NCBI GenBank assembly: GCA_021307345.1
Contig: CP089930.1
Location: 124,001 to 188,000 of the forward strand
Length of the DNA: 64,000 nucleotides
DNA from: Escherichia coli
GTDB taxonomy: Bacteria > Pseudomonadota > Gammaproteobacteria > Enterobacterales > Enterobacteriaceae
Reading direction: 5' to 3'
Notes under the pieces: model-generated
Told to the model about the DNA's origin: nothing
The model's input: only the letters and a program-made list of their open reading frames with translations
Databases searched by the model: none
Part shown: positions 50,485 to 63,125 of the stretch, piece after piece
Position numbering within the stretch: position 1 is the first letter of the stretch
Layout of the letters: every line of letters starts with the position of its first letter
Translations under genes and position numbers: made by a program

Positions 50485-51621
50485 TTAGTACAGCTCACTA
50501 TCGTGACGGCGAAGCGTTTCAGTTGTCATGCGCCCCCACATTTTGTAGTAGCTCCATACAGTGTAGAGCAACACAATAGGCAAAAATATCAGCACAATTA
50601 CTAACATAATGCTCAACGTCATCTGACTGGAGGTGCTGTCCCACAGCGTCAGGCTGGAGATCGGACTGATGCTCGAAGGCATGACAAACGGAAACAGCGT
50701 GATGCCCGCCGTGAAGATAACGCCAAATTGCATCAATGAGGCCAGCAGAAATCCCCAACCGGGGCGACCCCGATAAATAGCCATCACCGTCAGTAATGGG
50801 CAGAAAAAACCCAGCAGCGGGAAGATCCACAAAATCGGCGATTCAACAAAATTATTCATCCAGGCACCGGGCAGTACTGTAACCAGTTTCATTAACGGAT
50901 TGGACGGGCCGTTAACATCCTGGGCGAGCAATACAAAGCCATCAATACCCACCCACAGCCAGTACCCCGCCAGCAAAAAGCACAGCATGACCAACAGCGC
51001 AGCGCGTTTGATCGCCAGTTGCGAACGCAGGTGAATAGCTCCGACCGTTTTTAGTTGCAACCAGACGCCACCTTGTAAAATCACCATGCCCAGACTGAGC
51101 AAACCACACAGTAATGGGAACGGTGTCAGCAATTGCCAGAAAGAACCGAGGTACTCCACGCGTAATTGCGGCGTGAAGACAAACGGCACGCCAAGTAACA
51201 AATTGCCGAACGCGATACCGAAGACCACCGGCGGCACCAGGCTACCGATGACCAGACCGGCATCCCACATTTTACGCCAGCGCGCATCAGCGATTTTTCC
51301 ACGATAATCAAAAGCCAGCGGGCGAAAGAACAGCGAGCACAGCACCAGAATCATCGCCACATAAAAGCCGGAAAACGCCGCTGCATAGACTCTGGGCCAG
51401 GCGGCAAATAATGCACCGCCCGCAAGAATCAACCAGACCTGGTTGCCTTCCCAGTGTGCGCCAACGCTGTTAATCAATACCCGACGTTCATCATCATTAC
51501 GCGCCACCAGCGGCAACAGACAGCCAATCCCCATGTCAAATCCATCGGAGATCATAAAGACCACCAGGATGACGCCAATCAGCAGCCACCAGATGAAGCG
51601 CAATGTTTCATAATCAAACAT
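50485..51621 (-). CDS. appB: AppB (CbdB), cytochrome bd-II oxidase subunit II
   Basis: This 378-residue inner-membrane subunit of the bd-II quinol oxidase has about eight membrane segments with the typical start [16 protein letters not shown]. It pairs with AppC; 11 bp separate its start from the appC stop. Confidence 0.97.
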   Translation of the reverse strand: MFDYETLRFIWWLLIGVILVVFMISDGFDMGIGCLLPLVARNDDERRVLINSVGAHWEGNQVWLILAGGALFAAWPRVYAAAFSGFYVAMILVLCSLFFRPLAFDYRGKIADARWRKMWDAGLVIGSLVPPVVFGIAFGNLLLGVPFVFTPQLRVEYLGSFWQLLTPFPLLCGLLSLGMVILQGGVWLQLKTVGAIHLRSQLAIKRAALLVMLCFLLAGYWLWVGIDGFVLLAQDVNGPSNPLMKLVTVLPGAWMNNFVESPILWIFPLLGFFCPLLTVMAIYRGRPGWGFLLASLMQFGVIFTAGITLFPFVMPSSISPISSLTLWDSTSSQMTLSIMLVIVLIFLPIVLLYTVWSYYKMWGRMTTETLRRHDSELY

Positions 51622-51632
51622 GATTCTCTCCT

Positions 51633-53177
51633 TTACCCCTGTTGCTGCGTCGGTTGTTCACTCTGCATCGCGCTCGGCCCCAGACGGGCATATTTCTGCA
51701 TCAGGTAGACTTCGGCGATTAAGAACAGGGTATAAAGCCCTACGATCATGATCAGTGAGAAAGCCAGTTGTCCCGTGGTTAACGCGGAGTGCGCGGAGTA
51801 TGTCGGTAAGATGTCCTGAATCGCCCACGGCTGACGACCAAACTCGGTCATAAACCACCCGGCTTCAATGGCAATCCACGGCAGTGGCAAACTCCAGAGC
51901 GCCATTTTCAGCACCCAACGATGCTGGTCAATTTTACCGCGCAGCGTCTGAACGAGCGCAATCAGCATTACCAGTAACAGCAGCGAACCGCAGCCCACCA
52001 TGATGCGGAAACTCCAGAACACCGGCGCAACCTGTGGAATAGCGCCACGCATTGCTGCCTGATACTGCGCCGGTGTGACATGATTCATATCCGGCGCATA
52101 GCGGGAGAGCAACATGCCGTAACCAAGGTCGCTTTCCAACTCCCGGAATGCCTGCAACACATGTGGCTCCCGGTTACCTTGCGAGATCTCCTGCATCAGC
52201 AGCCAGGCCATACGTCCGCGTTGCAAGCGTGGATAGGTTTCAGCCATCAAATTTTTCAGCCCCGGAACGGGCTTATCTAATGAGTGAGTGGCGAGGATCC
52301 CTAACAGTGCGGGAATTTTGATGGCAAAGGCATTACGTTCTTGATCCTGTTCCGGCCAGGCAACGAGATGGAACGGCGCAGGTGCGGGTTCGGTTTGCCA
52401 CTCCCCTTCCATTGCGGCCAGTTTTACCGGCTGAACGCGTGCGACTTCATAAGCAGAACTGTCTCCAAGTTGCAGCGCGCCGATTATCGCCAGTGTGCCA
52501 AAGACCGAACCGATGGCGAACGAACGTAGCGCAACATCACGCTCCCGTCCGCGCAGTAAATACCAGGCGCTGATCGCCATAATAAACATGGCCCCGGTCA
52601 CATAGCCCGCCATCACCGTATGGACAAATTTCACCTGGCTGACAGGGTTAAAAACCAGATCGCTGAAACTGGTCATCTCCATACGCAGGGTGTCGATATC
52701 GAAATGCGCGCCGGTCGGGAACTGCATCCAGCCGTTAGCATTCAAAATCCACAATGCGGAGATATTGGAACCGAATGCCACCAGCCAGGTCACCAGCAGA
52801 TGCTGGTATTTATTCAGCCGTTGCCAGCCGAAGAAGAACAGACCGACAAAGGTGGATTCGAGGAAGAAGGCCATTAATGCTTCCATCGCCAGCGGTGCGC
52901 CAAAAATGTCGCCCACATAGTTGGAATAGAATGACCAGTTAGTACCAAACTGAAACTCCATCGTCAGGCCGGTGGCCACACCGAGAGCGAAGTTGATACC
53001 GAAGAGCTTACCCCAGAAACGCGTCATATCGCGGTAGACTGTTTTGCCGGTGACCACGTAAATGGTTTCCATGATAGCCAGCAAAAAAATCAGCCCCAGG
53101 GTAAGGGGCACGAATAAAAAGTGGTACAGCGCGGTCAGTGCAAACTGCCAGCGCGATAAATCAATAACATCCCACAT
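51633..53177 (-). CDS. appC: AppC (CbdA), cytochrome bd-II oxidase subunit I
   Basis: This 514-residue haem-bearing subunit oxidises quinol and reduces oxygen at low oxygen tension. The haem ligand histidine in [14 protein letters not shown] is at about residue 19, another histidine is in [16 protein letters not shown] (about 186), and the [10 protein letters not shown] segment belongs to the Q-loop. It follows hyaF on the same strand after 134 bp; AppY and ArcA control both operons in E. coli. Confidence 0.97.
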   Translation of the reverse strand: MWDVIDLSRWQFALTALYHFLFVPLTLGLIFLLAIMETIYVVTGKTVYRDMTRFWGKLFGINFALGVATGLTMEFQFGTNWSFYSNYVGDIFGAPLAMEALMAFFLESTFVGLFFFGWQRLNKYQHLLVTWLVAFGSNISALWILNANGWMQFPTGAHFDIDTLRMEMTSFSDLVFNPVSQVKFVHTVMAGYVTGAMFIMAISAWYLLRGRERDVALRSFAIGSVFGTLAIIGALQLGDSSAYEVARVQPVKLAAMEGEWQTEPAPAPFHLVAWPEQDQERNAFAIKIPALLGILATHSLDKPVPGLKNLMAETYPRLQRGRMAWLLMQEISQGNREPHVLQAFRELESDLGYGMLLSRYAPDMNHVTPAQYQAAMRGAIPQVAPVFWSFRIMVGCGSLLLLVMLIALVQTLRGKIDQHRWVLKMALWSLPLPWIAIEAGWFMTEFGRQPWAIQDILPTYSAHSALTTGQLAFSLIMIVGLYTLFLIAEVYLMQKYARLGPSAMQSEQPTQQQG

Positions 53178-53311
53178 GCGAACTCCTGTAGGCGAAGAGA
53201 GGGAAATAACCCTTTAATAGTAGATCTCCCTTTTTATCCTTACAGTTTGTAGGTGGTCGTATTCGCTGATTGCGATATTCATAAGACTGAAAGCGACATT
53301 TGCCGCCGTTT

Positions 53312-54169
53312 TCACTGTTGCTCGTTTTCCACCAGCCACTGACACACCTCGCCCAACCGCTGCGCAGAATCAGCCAAATCTTCCGGCGCTGCCAGCACAA
53401 CTTCCGGTATAGGGCAGATTTCATAACTCTCAAGCAGCGGGCCTTTTAGGGTGTCCGTGCAACGTAAATGCCAGACATGGCGTAACCCGGTGGCGTTGAT
53501 ATAGCTCTCGCCATAGCCAATGGTGCGAATCTGAATATTCCCCGCCCCGCAAAGGCGCGAGAGAAACAGCCGGTCAGCCTCGCTGATGGGCAATTGCGTC
53601 AGGTTAATACTGTGCGGCTGCGTGTCAGGGTTACGCACATGCGCCAGCAATTCATGAGCCAACGGCAGTCCGTTCATCAGGCCATCGATGGGTGGCGGTA
53701 ACAGCGAATCTGTCGGCAAGACGTTTTGCGTTGCCGCCTGCCACAAAGGCAGCGGCGCGCAGCCAGTCTCCAGACGGTCTTCCAGTAACTGCTCTCCGCG
53801 ACGTCTGCGCACTCGCCATAATCCGCAAAAAATTGCCTCCTGAATTTCACTTTCACTGCCATCAACGTGTTGGATGCGAACTGACACTTCCCCTTCCCCG
53901 AGAAGCGTATTGATAAAGTGGCGATCGTAAGCGTTGAGATTGAACAGATCGACTGCCAGTACCTCGCCCAAAGGGGGGATACGTTGACTTAGCTGTTGTT
54001 GCAGTTCGTTTAACAGCACAATCACCTGCGGGCTATGAGCACACTGTTCCAGTGCCGCCATACTCGGTTCATCATTCACCTGGCAGGTGATCGGCAGCGG
54101 ATTCATACTGAAGCTGTCGTCATCAGGTTGCGTTCCTGGCCCCAGTAAATGGAAAAAAGTGTCACTCAT
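53312..54169 (-). CDS. hyaF: HyaF, hydrogenase-1 maturation protein
   Basis: This 285-residue HupH/HyaF-family protein takes part in hydrogenase 1 maturation. A start at 54169 overlaps the hyaE stop (ATGA) and fits the family; the frame extends to 54229 without support. The C-terminus (VENEQQ) differs from K-12. Last gene of hyaABCDEF. Confidence 0.95.
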   Translation of the reverse strand: MSDTFFHLLGPGTQPDDDSFSMNPLPITCQVNDEPSMAALEQCAHSPQVIVLLNELQQQLSQRIPPLGEVLAVDLFNLNAYDRHFINTLLGEGEVSVRIQHVDGSESEIQEAIFCGLWRVRRRRGEQLLEDRLETGCAPLPLWQAATQNVLPTDSLLPPPIDGLMNGLPLAHELLAHVRNPDTQPHSINLTQLPISEADRLFLSRLCGAGNIQIRTIGYGESYINATGLRHVWHLRCTDTLKGPLLESYEICPIPEVVLAAPEDLADSAQRLGEVCQWLVENEQQ

Positions 54170-54564
54170 GAGGCACGCTCCTGTTGCGGTTCGACAAGCC
54201 CATGCATCAGGTTTATCAGCTCCGCCCACGGGTGAATACCATTCAGCACGCCGCGATAGCTACCGCCGGTAAACACCAGTGTGGCGGGAAAGCGAAAAAC
54301 ACCAAAGCGATCGCCGATGGCTTCGCTTTGCTCAAGGTCAGCAATCGCTACCTGCCATGTATAATCGGGAAACTCGCGCAATAATTCGCCAATCATTACC
54401 GGATTATCGCTGACCTCTGGCGTGCGTTTCGGATCGCTGCTTAATAACACCACGCCGTCTGGCGCTTGCGTAAGCCAGTCATCAAGACGGGATTCACTGA
54501 CCGGCGTCCAGCCGCGCGCCAGCATTCGTTGCCACAACGCATCAAATGGCGTGTCGTTGCTCAT
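54166..54564 (-). CDS. hyaE: HyaE, Tat-proofreading chaperone of hydrogenase-1 small subunit
   Basis: This 132-residue thioredoxin-fold protein lacks the CxxC motif. In E. coli it binds the twin-arginine leader of HyaA to delay export until assembly is complete. Its start overlaps the hyaD stop, and its stop overlaps the hyaF start. Confidence 0.95.
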   Translation of the reverse strand: MSNDTPFDALWQRMLARGWTPVSESRLDDWLTQAPDGVVLLSSDPKRTPEVSDNPVMIGELLREFPDYTWQVAIADLEQSEAIGDRFGVFRFPATLVFTGGSYRGVLNGIHPWAELINLMHGLVEPQQERAS

Positions 54565-55148
54565 CCCTGCTCCTCCAGTGTCATCCGGTACTGGCGCAAG
54601 CGAACGCCTTCATAGTTTTCCATCGACAGACAGTCATAATTGAGACAGCGCGATTCATTAGCCGGTTGCGGCACAATTCCCCACGCAGCCAGCTGCGCCA
54701 ACGCCGATTGTTCCGCAGCGGGCAGTTGCTCCCGTGCCAGTTCGCTCAGGCTGCCACCGTAGTCGTCGAGCATTGCCGGTTGCAGCCCGACCAGGGCGAT
54801 TTGTTCAGGCAAATGTCCACGAATATCCGCCAGCGCCAGCACTTCGGAGAAACTGTTCTGGTGCAGACTCATTTTCTTTGCGCTAAGGTATGCCGGAATG
54901 CGCTCTCCGGCATATGTCCGTAGCGTTCCTGGCTCCAGCCCATAATCAATGGCATCGAGGATCAACAAGTGACTGGCGCTTTCAACGTAGCCCAACAAAT
55001 TCAGCCCCTGAGTGCCGCCATCGACAATCTCCACGTTTTCGGGCCAGTGATAATGTGCATATAGCCGTTCCGCCACCCGCACGCCGAAACCTTCATCGGC
55101 CCATAGCAGGTTGCCCAGCCCCATCACCACCACGCGCTGCTCGCTCAT
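54561..55148 (-). CDS. hyaD: HyaD, hydrogenase-1 maturation endopeptidase
   Basis: This 195-residue HybD-type protease removes the C-terminal extension of HyaB after nickel insertion. Nickel-binding acidic residues are in [11 protein letters not shown] (near residue 17) and ILDAIDYG (near 64), with a histidine in MSLHQNSF (about 95). Overlaps on both sides show translational coupling. Confidence 0.95.
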   Translation of the reverse strand: MSEQRVVVMGLGNLLWADEGFGVRVAERLYAHYHWPENVEIVDGGTQGLNLLGYVESASHLLILDAIDYGLEPGTLRTYAGERIPAYLSAKKMSLHQNSFSEVLALADIRGHLPEQIALVGLQPAMLDDYGGSLSELAREQLPAAEQSALAQLAAWGIVPQPANESRCLNYDCLSMENYEGVRLRQYRMTLEEQG

Positions 55149-55855
55149 GAACGCTCCTTGTTGCTTTTGACTTTAAAAAACTTGTGGCTGCGGTAACCGT
55201 TCACCATCGTGGAGATCACCGTGTCATCAGACATGATGTCTTCACGCAGCGCCATATAGACATGACCGATCACAAACGCACCAATTAGCCACATCCCCAG
55301 CCGATGCCAGCTGTGAATGTCCAGCGAGTTGCCGCCCGTCCAGTAGAAAAACTCCACCACATAACGGAATGGCGCAAAAATAGCGTACTGGCTGTGTTCG
55401 CTGTACAGCGCAAAACCGGTGATGATCATAAAGACCGACATCAGGAAATAGCCGAACATCGCCGCCTGGGCGATGGGGTTATGACCGATGTCGGCACTCG
55501 GGCGTTTTGCCAGAAACAGATACCAGCGGATTTCATACCACACGCCCAGCCACCAGCTTTTACGCCATACCGGCACAATGAAAAGCTCGCGTGAATAGCG
55601 ATTACCCACGAACGCCCAGTAAATCCGCATCAGCAATATCACGGTAAAAATCATTCCGGCGCTGAAGTGAATTAACCTGATGTAGCCCATATAGAACAGA
55701 TACGTCGCCTCGCCGCTGACCGAAGGCAGCGGCTTGCCGATAAAGTAACCGGTGACCATCAACACCGCCATGCATAACACCGTCAGCCAGTGCCAGATAC
55801 GGACTGGCGCTTCAAAGACATAGTGGCTGACAACGTTGTCGCTTTTCTCTTGCAT
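55145..55855 (-). CDS. hyaC: HyaC, cytochrome b subunit of hydrogenase 1
   Basis: This 236-residue membrane cytochrome b561-type subunit has four spans and haem-ligand histidines (RIWHWL near 22, LIHFSAG near 65, and [10 protein letters not shown] near 185). It anchors HyaAB and passes electrons to quinone. The C-terminal end ([13 protein letters not shown]) has one residue more than K-12. Confidence 0.96.
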   Translation of the reverse strand: MQEKSDNVVSHYVFEAPVRIWHWLTVLCMAVLMVTGYFIGKPLPSVSGEATYLFYMGYIRLIHFSAGMIFTVILLMRIYWAFVGNRYSRELFIVPVWRKSWWLGVWYEIRWYLFLAKRPSADIGHNPIAQAAMFGYFLMSVFMIITGFALYSEHSQYAIFAPFRYVVEFFYWTGGNSLDIHSWHRLGMWLIGAFVIGHVYMALREDIMSDDTVISTMVNGYRSHKFFKVKSNKERS

Positions 55856-55873
55856 GATGATTCTCCTTCGCTG

Positions 55874-57667
55874 TTAACGCACCTGCACGGAGATAAGCTC
55901 GCTACCGTCGTCGCCCAGCACGTGTGTTGAACAGGCGAGGCACGGGTCAAAGCTGTGCAGAGTACGCAGGATCTCCAGCGGTTGCTCGGGGATCGCCATT
56001 TTGGTGTTCATCAGCGCCGCTTCATATGCGCCAATCTGCCCTTTGGGATCGCGCGGGCTGGCGTTCCAGGTGGTCGGCACCACGCACTGGTAGAGATCAA
56101 TCTTGCCATCGCGAATGGCGGCCCAGTGACCTAACGCCCCGCGCGGCGCTTCGGTAAAGCCGACGCCACGGCACTCTTTCGGCCAGGTCGCAGGCTCCCA
56201 TTTTTCAGTGGAGGCAGTGGCGAGATTGCCGTTTTTCAGGTTGGTCATCAGCTTGTCGAAGAAGTACTGCAACTTACCTGCGGCCCACTGCGCTTCGTGC
56301 GCGCGGCACAGAATGCGGCCTAACGTTGACTGGATGCCAGAAAGCGGCAGGTTCAGCGCCGACATCATGCGATCGACCGACTCAACGGTCGCAGCATCGC
56401 CTTTGTGGTAGGCGATTAACGTGCGCGCCAGCGGCCCTACTTCCATCGCGTTACCGCGCCAGCGTGGCGCTTTGATCCACGAGTAACGTTCCTGTTCATT
56501 CAGTTGCTGAATGTTGGTATCGCTGCCTTTGACATCGCCAGGGTTGTACCACGGGTCGGTAATACCATCGAATGGATGACGCCCAACCTGATCGTTGGGA
56601 TACCGATACCAGGCGTGATCGACAAACTCCTGCACCTGCTGCGGATCAACCAAATCCACTGGCAGCACATTGTTGAAGTCGCCATTGATTACCGCACCAC
56701 CTGGCATCAGCAGACTTTTCTCGCCAAAGTCGTTGGCAATATCCGGGAATGCGCCGTAGCTAAGGACGCATTTATCAGAAAGACCAGTGCCGATTTCACT
56801 CCACGGTTTGTTGAACTGACCGATGGCTAAGGCGTCGGGGATCATCACGTTGTTAATGAAGTCCGCCGTGCGGGTAATGATCGACTGAACCAGGTTCAGG
56901 CGTTCCATATTGACCGCCCCGACCGCGCCGCTTTCGTCAATGTTAATGGCGCACGGCATCCCGCCGACAATCCAGTTCGGATGCGGGTTTTTACCACCAA
57001 AAACGGCGTGAATTTTGACGATCTCCCGCTGGAAATCGAGGGCTTCGAGATAGTGGGCAAAGCCCATCAGGTTGGCTTCCGGCGGCAGTTTGTACTGCGG
57101 GTGCCCCCAGTAGCCATTGCGGAAGATCCCCAACTGCCCGCCTTCAACAAATTTCTTCAGGCGGTTTTGTACGTCGAAGAAATAGCCAGGGGATGATTTC
57201 GGCCACGAGGAGAGGCTTTGCGCCAGTTCTGACGTTTTCCGTGGGTCGGCTTTCAGCGCATCTAATACATCTATCCAGTCCATCCCGGCGAGCTGATAGA
57301 AGTGCACCAGATGGTCGTGGCACCAGAGCGTCGCCAGCATAATATTACGGATGATATTGGCGTTGTCCGGCACTTTAATGCCGATGGCATCCTCAATTGC
57401 ATAGACCGAAGCCAGAGCGTGTACGCCAGTGCAGACGCCGCAGATACGCTCAACGAACGCCCACGCATCACGCGGATCGCGGCCTTGCAGGATGATCTCC
57501 AGCCCGCGAAACATAGTGCCGCAAGAAACAGCATTGGTGATCACATTCTGATCGTTAATATTCACTTCGCAGCGCATATGACCTTCGATGCGCGTAATCG
57601 GGTCGACCACCAGGCGGCGTCCGGCATTGTTGATGGTGTATCCCTGAGTTTCGTACTGAGTGCTCAT
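55874..57667 (-). CDS. hyaB: HyaB, hydrogenase-1 large subunit
   Basis: This 597-residue [NiFe] catalytic subunit carries both nickel-binding motifs: [10 protein letters not shown] (Cys76, Cys79) and DPCLACSTH (Cys576, Cys579). The 15 residues after His582 ([15 protein letters not shown]) are the extension removed by HyaD. The start overlaps the hyaA stop by 4 bp. Confidence 0.97.
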   Translation of the reverse strand: MSTQYETQGYTINNAGRRLVVDPITRIEGHMRCEVNINDQNVITNAVSCGTMFRGLEIILQGRDPRDAWAFVERICGVCTGVHALASVYAIEDAIGIKVPDNANIIRNIMLATLWCHDHLVHFYQLAGMDWIDVLDALKADPRKTSELAQSLSSWPKSSPGYFFDVQNRLKKFVEGGQLGIFRNGYWGHPQYKLPPEANLMGFAHYLEALDFQREIVKIHAVFGGKNPHPNWIVGGMPCAINIDESGAVGAVNMERLNLVQSIITRTADFINNVMIPDALAIGQFNKPWSEIGTGLSDKCVLSYGAFPDIANDFGEKSLLMPGGAVINGDFNNVLPVDLVDPQQVQEFVDHAWYRYPNDQVGRHPFDGITDPWYNPGDVKGSDTNIQQLNEQERYSWIKAPRWRGNAMEVGPLARTLIAYHKGDAATVESVDRMMSALNLPLSGIQSTLGRILCRAHEAQWAAGKLQYFFDKLMTNLKNGNLATASTEKWEPATWPKECRGVGFTEAPRGALGHWAAIRDGKIDLYQCVVPTTWNASPRDPKGQIGAYEAALMNTKMAIPEQPLEILRTLHSFDPCLACSTHVLGDDGSELISVQVR

Positions 57668-58782
57668 GCCTGTTTATCCTCGTTGCCCGGCTGTTGTTCG
57701 GCTTCTGCAAGTTGCTGGTTATGACGTCTGCGCTGGTCAACGGCGCTGGCGACTGCATGTACGCCAACAGCCGCAGCCACGACACCAAGCGCGGTTAAGC
57801 CCACGGTATCGGCGGTAGAGTGCGTTCCCATCTGCGGAATATCGACCACGCGGCTATAGAACGAACCGCGATCCCAGAAACCATTTTCAGAACAGCCCAG
57901 GCAGCCATGACCAGACTGGATTGGGAAAGAAACGCCATCATTCCAGCGTGTGGAGGAACAGGCGTTATAGGTGGTAGGCCCTTTGCAGCCCATTTTGTAC
58001 AGGCAGTAACCTTTACGCGCGGCGTCATCATCCCAACTCTGGACGAACTCTCCGGCATCAAAGTGAGCGCGGCGATAGCATTTATCGTGGATTCGCTGAC
58101 CGTAGAACATCAGCGGACGCCCCATTCTGTCGACATCCGGCAGACGATCGAATGTCACCATGTAAGTAATGATGGCGCTCATCACATCCGGGATCGGCGG
58201 GCAGCCGGGCACTTTAATGATCGGTTTGTCGGTGATGACTTTGTCGATGGGGGTGGCCTGCGTCGGATTGGGTCGGGCGGCTTGCACACAGCCCCAGGAC
58301 GCACAGGTGCCCCAGGCAATAATTGCACTGGCTCCGGCAGCTGCACGTTTGAGTTTCTCAATAAACGGTCGACCGCTACTGATACAGAACATCCCCTGCT
58401 CGCCCAGCGGCGGGTTACCTTCTACTGCGAGGATATATTTGCCGTTGTATTGCGTGATGATGTCTTCAAAGACTTCCTCTGCCTGAGTGCCTGCGGCAGC
58501 CATCAGAGTATCGTCGTAGTCGAGAGAAATAAGGGAAAGAATGACATCCTTCGCCAGCGGATGAGCAGAACGGATAAAAGATTCGGTACAGCAGGTGCAT
58601 TCAAGACCGTGGATCCACACCACTGGAATGCGCGGTTTATTCTCCAGCGCCCAGGCAATCTTTGGTGCCATCCCCGCGCCTAATCCCAGCGACGTGGCAG
58701 CCAGACTGCAATATTTAAGAAAACTTCGCCGGGTAACCCCCTGACGTCGCATAGCCTGGTAAAAGGTTTCCTCGTTATTCAT
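57664..58782 (-). CDS. hyaA: HyaA, hydrogenase-1 small subunit
   Basis: This 372-residue electron-transfer subunit carries iron-sulfur clusters. The twin-arginine signal is [17 protein letters not shown]; the proximal cluster ligands include LECTCCTES, with two extra cysteines (CTCCT) that give oxygen tolerance; distal clusters bind to the C-terminal half. A C-terminal membrane anchor ([19 protein letters not shown]) is visible. The ATG at 58782 is used, not the open extension to 58869. Confidence 0.97.
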   Translation of the reverse strand: MNNEETFYQAMRRQGVTRRSFLKYCSLAATSLGLGAGMAPKIAWALENKPRIPVVWIHGLECTCCTESFIRSAHPLAKDVILSLISLDYDDTLMAAAGTQAEEVFEDIITQYNGKYILAVEGNPPLGEQGMFCISSGRPFIEKLKRAAAGASAIIAWGTCASWGCVQAARPNPTQATPIDKVITDKPIIKVPGCPPIPDVMSAIITYMVTFDRLPDVDRMGRPLMFYGQRIHDKCYRRAHFDAGEFVQSWDDDAARKGYCLYKMGCKGPTTYNACSSTRWNDGVSFPIQSGHGCLGCSENGFWDRGSFYSRVVDIPQMGTHSTADTVGLTALGVVAAAVGVHAVASAVDQRRRHNQQLAEAEQQPGNEDKQA

Positions 58783-59187
58783 ATAGCACGTCTCTTCTCC
58801 TTGCGACACCGACTGGAGTGCCGGGCGCTTTTGGTCGGCAAGCGACGTCCCTGGAGCAAGGCAAACCATCGCTTCACGAGAGAGACAGAAAACGAAAGCT
58901 CATCCTTCTGCACTGGCGCACGTCGCCAGAAAGTATTGTTAATAAAGCGTAGTGAAACTTTTGCACAAAACAACACAGAGTATGTGGATTTATCTTTTAG
59001 CGATAAAAATGAACCTTATTTTCCTTAAGGTTTGCCGCAGGAAGGTTATGAAGCGATTTTTATGGCGATGGAATGCGCAAATTGCTGTTATTTCACGCAA
59101 CCAACACGATTTTGTCTGTTTTTCAGGCAAACAAACACATTGGGGGTTTACACGACGCATCGGGATGTTTATAGTTCGCGTCATTCC
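58783..59187. promoter_or_regulatory. hya promoter region and serT upstream DNA
   Basis: This 405-bp region contains no supported gene. It must carry the hya promoter (in E. coli controlled by RpoS, AppY, ArcA and IscR) on one strand and the serT promoter on the other; a TTTACA at 59147-59152 and TATAGT at 59170-59175 with 17-bp spacing fit the tRNA promoter. Confidence 0.6.
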
Positions 59188-59275
59188 GGAAGTGTGGCCG
59201 AGCGGTTGAAGGCACCGGTCTTGAAAACCGGCGACCCGAAAGGGTTCCAGAGTTCGAATCTCTGCGCTTCCGCCA
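59188..59275 (+). tRNA. serT: tRNA-Ser (anticodon TGA)
   Basis: This 88-nt type II serine tRNA has the anticodon loop CTTGAAA (anticodon TGA), a long variable arm (GCGACCCGAAAGGGTTCC region), AGTTCGAATCT T-arm and encoded CCA. It is the essential reader of UCA codons. Confidence 0.97.
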
Positions 59276-59285
59276 AATAAGATAA

Positions 59286-59313
59286 GGGGTTAGCTAAATG
59301 CTAACCCCTTTTT
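59286..59313 (+). terminator. serT terminator
   Basis: A 9-bp stem ggggttagc/gctaacccc with a 5-nt loop is followed by a T-rich tail, 10 bp after the tRNA. Confidence 0.88.
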
Positions 59314-59481
59314 CTTTTATCTGTCAAAATCACCATGCCGTTATGCCATCCCAATGACTTAATCTGTCTTTGCTAAACCTGTTCCAGATCAAATGCGTAA
59401 AGATGGGTAAAACCTCTGGGTAGCTTTCGGCAATATCATTATGCTGCTTTATTAATTACACCTGTCATAGAGAGTGACTCC

Positions 59482-60141
59482 ATGGATCGTATAGTTAGTT
59501 CTTCACATGACCGTACATCGCTACTTAGCACCCATAAGGTGCTGCGTAATACCTATTTCTTGCTGAGCCTGACGCTGGCCTTTTCTGCGATTACCGCGAC
59601 TGCCAGTACGGTTCTGATGCTACCATCTCCGGGTCTGATTCTGACGCTGGTGGGGATGTATGGTTTGATGTTCCTGACCTATAAAACGGCGAATAAGCCG
59701 ACCGGGATTATCTCCGCGTTCGCCTTTACCGGTTTTCTGGGTTATATCCTCGGCCCGATTCTGAACACCTATCTGTCTGCCGGAATGGGTGACGTAATCG
59801 CTATGGCACTGGGCGGCACGGCGTTAGTGTTCTTCTGCTGCTCTGCCTATGTGCTGACCACCCGCAAAGATATGTCGTTCCTCGGCGGTATGCTGATGGC
59901 GGGTATTGTGGTGGTGTTGATTGGAATGGTAGCGAATATCTTCCTGCAACTGCCTGCCCTGCATCTGGCAATCAGTGCGGTATTCATTCTGATCTCCTCT
60001 GGCGCAATTCTGTTTGAAACCAGCAACATCATTCATGGCGGTGAGACGAACTACATTCGTGCCACGGTTAGCCTGTATGTGTCGCTGTACAACATCTTCG
60101 TCAGCCTGCTGAGCATTCTGGGCTTCGCCAGCCGCGATTAA
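59482..60141 (+). CDS. yccA: YccA, Bax-inhibitor-1 family membrane protein, FtsH modulator
   Basis: This 219-residue protein has seven membrane segments and the BI-1 family pattern, with a cytoplasmic N-terminus ([20 protein letters not shown]) required for FtsH recognition. In E. coli it inhibits and is slowly degraded by FtsH and protects jammed SecYEG. It lies alone downstream of serT. Confidence 0.95.
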   Translation: MDRIVSSSHDRTSLLSTHKVLRNTYFLLSLTLAFSAITATASTVLMLPSPGLILTLVGMYGLMFLTYKTANKPTGIISAFAFTGFLGYILGPILNTYLSAGMGDVIAMALGGTALVFFCCSAYVLTTRKDMSFLGGMLMAGIVVVLIGMVANIFLQLPALHLAISAVFILISSGAILFETSNIIHGGETNYIRATVSLYVSLYNIFVSLLSILGFASRD

Positions 60142-60231
60142 TCTCACCCGCTAACACTTTCATAGCCTCGCTTTATGCGGGGCTTTGTTTTTTGTTACAC
60201 TGCCGCCAGTCTGATTAAGGTAGTAATAATT

Positions 60232-60561
60232 ATGCTGATCTTCGAAGGTAAAGAGATAGAGACCGATACCGAAGGCTATCTCAAAGAAAGCAGCCAGTGG
60301 AGTGAGCCGCTGGCAGTGGTGATTGCAGAGAACGAAGGGATTTCGCTGTCGCCAGAACACTGGGAAGTGGTGCGTTTTGTGCGTGATTTCTATCTGGAAT
60401 TTAATACTTCTCCGGCGATTCGTATGCTGGTAAAAGCGATGGCGAATAAATTTGGCGAAGAAAAAGGTAACAGCCGATATTTATACCGACTGTTTCCGAA
60501 AGGTCCGGCTAAGCAAGCCACCAAAATTGCTGGCCTGCCAAAACCGGTAAAATGTATTTAA
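60232..60561 (+). CDS. tusE: TusE, sulfur-relay protein for tRNA 2-thiouridine
   Basis: This 109-residue DsrC-like protein accepts sulfur from TusBCD and passes it to MnmA. The active cysteine is the penultimate residue (KPVKCI). The ATG at 60232 is used; the frame is open from 60175. Its stop overlaps the convergent acyP stop by 4 bp. Confidence 0.96.
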
Positions 60562-60836
60562 CGGATACGAAAATCGGTTAATTCCCCCGAGGGATGATGC
60601 GGCTCGCTGAGCACCCGTTCCACACGCGCAGAACGCGGGCCGCCACTCTTTAACCACTGCATTAATTTTTCCACCTGCCCTTCTTCACCGCAGGCAACCA
60701 CTTCCACGCTGCCATCGTCAAGATTTTTGGCGTACCCGGTTAATCCCAGTTTTTTCGCTTCGTACTGCGTGGTATAGCGAAAGCCTACCCCCTGAACTCG
60801 CCCGAAAACCCAGGCAATTATGCATACTTTCGACAT
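60558..60836 (-). CDS. yccX: AcyP (YccX), acylphosphatase
   Basis: This 92-residue acylphosphatase carries the signature [11 protein letters not shown] with the catalytic arginine, and the catalytic asparagine in [11 protein letters not shown]. The ATG at 60836 follows a GGAGAGCGG ribosome region. It diverges from rlmI. Confidence 0.95.
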
Positions 60837-60929
60837 CACCGCTCTCCTTATTCTTATAGCTGCGTTGCAAATCCATGGAAAACTCCGGACAATGGCGCCC
60901 ATTTCTTTGCATCGACAGAATAGTAAATT

Positions 60930-62120
60930 ATGAGTGTACGTTTAGTGTTAGCCAAAGGGCGCGAAAAATCATTACTTCGTCGCCATCCGTGGGTCTTTTC
61001 CGGGGCCGTTGCCCGCATGGAAGGTAAAGCCAGCCTCGGTGAAACCATCGATATTGTTGATCATCAGGGAAAATGGTTAGCACGCGGCGCTTATTCGCCG
61101 GCTTCGCAAATCCGCGCTCGCGTCTGGACTTTCGATCCTTCGGAATCCATCGACATTGCCTTTTTCACCCGACGCTTACAACAGGCGCAAAAGTGGCGCG
61201 ACTGGCTGGCGCAAAAAGATGGCCTCGACAGCTATCGTTTAATCGCCGGAGAATCTGATGGCCTGCCGGGTATTACTATCGATCGTTTCGGTAATTTTCT
61301 GGTGCTGCAACTGCTGAGTGCTGGCGCAGAATATCAGCGCGCGGCATTAATTAGTGCCCTGCAAACGCTGTACCCGGAATGTGCGATTTACGATCGCAGC
61401 GACGTCGCGGTACGTAAAAAAGAAGGGATGGAGTTGACCCAGGGCCCCGTCACCGGCGAGTTGCCGCCTGCCCTGCTGCCGATTGAAGAACACGGTATGA
61501 AGCTGCTGGTGGACATTCAGCACGGGCACAAAACGGGCTACTACCTGGATCAGCGTGACAGCCGCCTGGCAACCCGCCGCTACGTTGAAAATAAACGCGT
61601 ACTGAACTGTTTCTCCTATACCGGTGGTTTCGCGGTATCGGCATTAATGGGCGGTTGCAGCAACGTTGTTAGCGTTGATACCTCCCAGGAAGCACTGGAC
61701 ATTGCACGGCAGAACGTTGAGCTGAACAAACTGGATCTGAGCAAGGCAGAGTTCGTGCGTGATGACGTCTTTAAATTGCTGCGAACTTATCGCGATCGCG
61801 GGGAGAAATTTGACGTTATCGTGATGGATCCGCCGAAGTTTGTTGAGAACAAAAGCCAGTTGATGGGCGCCTGCCGGGGCTATAAAGACATCAACATGCT
61901 GGCGATTCAGTTGCTGAATGAGGGCGGTGTTCTCCTGACTTTCTCCTGTTCAGGTCTGATGACCAGCGATTTATTTCAGAAAATCATCGCGGATGCCGCA
62001 ATTGATGCCGGTCGTGATATACAATTTATAGAGCAGTTCCGTCAGGCAGCCGATCATCCGGTGATCGCTACCTACCCGGAAGGGCTATATCTGAAAGGGT
62101 TTGCCTGTCGCGTCATGTAA
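60930..62120 (+). CDS. rlmI: RlmI, 23S rRNA m5C1962 methyltransferase
   Basis: This 396-residue SAM-dependent enzyme has an N-terminal PUA domain (to about residue 75), then a central domain and a Rossmann fold. The SAM motif is [15 protein letters not shown], and the catalytic [11 protein letters not shown] and LTFSCSG segments are present. Length fits the family. Confidence 0.96.
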   Translation: MSVRLVLAKGREKSLLRRHPWVFSGAVARMEGKASLGETIDIVDHQGKWLARGAYSPASQIRARVWTFDPSESIDIAFFTRRLQQAQKWRDWLAQKDGLDSYRLIAGESDGLPGITIDRFGNFLVLQLLSAGAEYQRAALISALQTLYPECAIYDRSDVAVRKKEGMELTQGPVTGELPPALLPIEEHGMKLLVDIQHGHKTGYYLDQRDSRLATRRYVENKRVLNCFSYTGGFAVSALMGGCSNVVSVDTSQEALDIARQNVELNKLDLSKAEFVRDDVFKLLRTYRDRGEKFDVIVMDPPKFVENKSQLMGACRGYKDINMLAIQLLNEGGVLLTFSCSGLMTSDLFQKIIADAAIDAGRDIQFIEQFRQAADHPVIATYPEGLYLKGFACRVM

Positions 62121-62495
<375 letters not shown>

Positions 62496-62505
62496 CCCCC
62501 ATACA

Positions 62506-62545
62506 AATACCCGGAAGGCAAAAACCTTCCGGGTATTTTTTATTT
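62506..62545. terminator. Bidirectional terminator between hspQ and yccU
   Basis: A 13-bp stem aatacccggaagg/ccttccgggtatt has a T-run on the right and an A-containing side on the left, between two convergent genes. Confidence 0.9.
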
Positions 62546-62953
62546 AGCCAGCCCCAGGCGAGGGATCTCAATTGCCGGGCAGCGATCCATGACTACCTGT
62601 AACCCGGCATCACGTGCCAGTACAGCCGCTTGCTCATTAATCACCCCTAGCTGCATCCATAAGGTTTTCGCACCAATGGCGATAGCTTCCTGCGCCACGC
62701 CCCACGCGGCTTCCGAATTACGGAAAACATCGACCATATCGACTTTTTCCGGAACCTCTGCCAGCGTGCCGTAGCCCTGCTGACCCAGCAGCGTTTTACC
62801 GGCGACTTTAGGTGAGACCGGAATAACGTGATAGCCCTGATCAAGCAAGTATTTCATCACGCGATAACTTGGACGGTCGGGTTTATCACTTGCCCCTACC
62901 AGCGCAATGGTATGAGTGGACGTTAAAATGGCTGCAATATCGGTCTCTTTCAT
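62540..62953 (-). CDS. yccU: YccU, CoA-binding-domain protein
   Basis: This 137-residue protein is a single CoA-binding Rossmann domain ([20 protein letters not shown] at residues 16-35). Function is not established. The ATG at 62953 is the family start. Confidence 0.92.
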   Translation of the reverse strand: MKETDIAAILTSTHTIALVGASDKPDRPSYRVMKYLLDQGYHVIPVSPKVAGKTLLGQQGYGTLAEVPEKVDMVDVFRNSEAAWGVAQEAIAIGAKTLWMQLGVINEQAAVLARDAGLQVVMDRCPAIEIPRLGLAK

Positions 62954-63125
62954 CATTTCCTCCAGACTATTTATCAAAGTGTACGACAATCCCAACATAC
63001 CAACCATGCAGCTAATACGAATGAATGAGAGCAAAAGCGGAAAACATGTCTATATGTTAGTAAGTATGATTAAAGAAAAATTTTGATACATTATTATTCA
63101 GGCGGTCATTAGACAGGAGCTATCT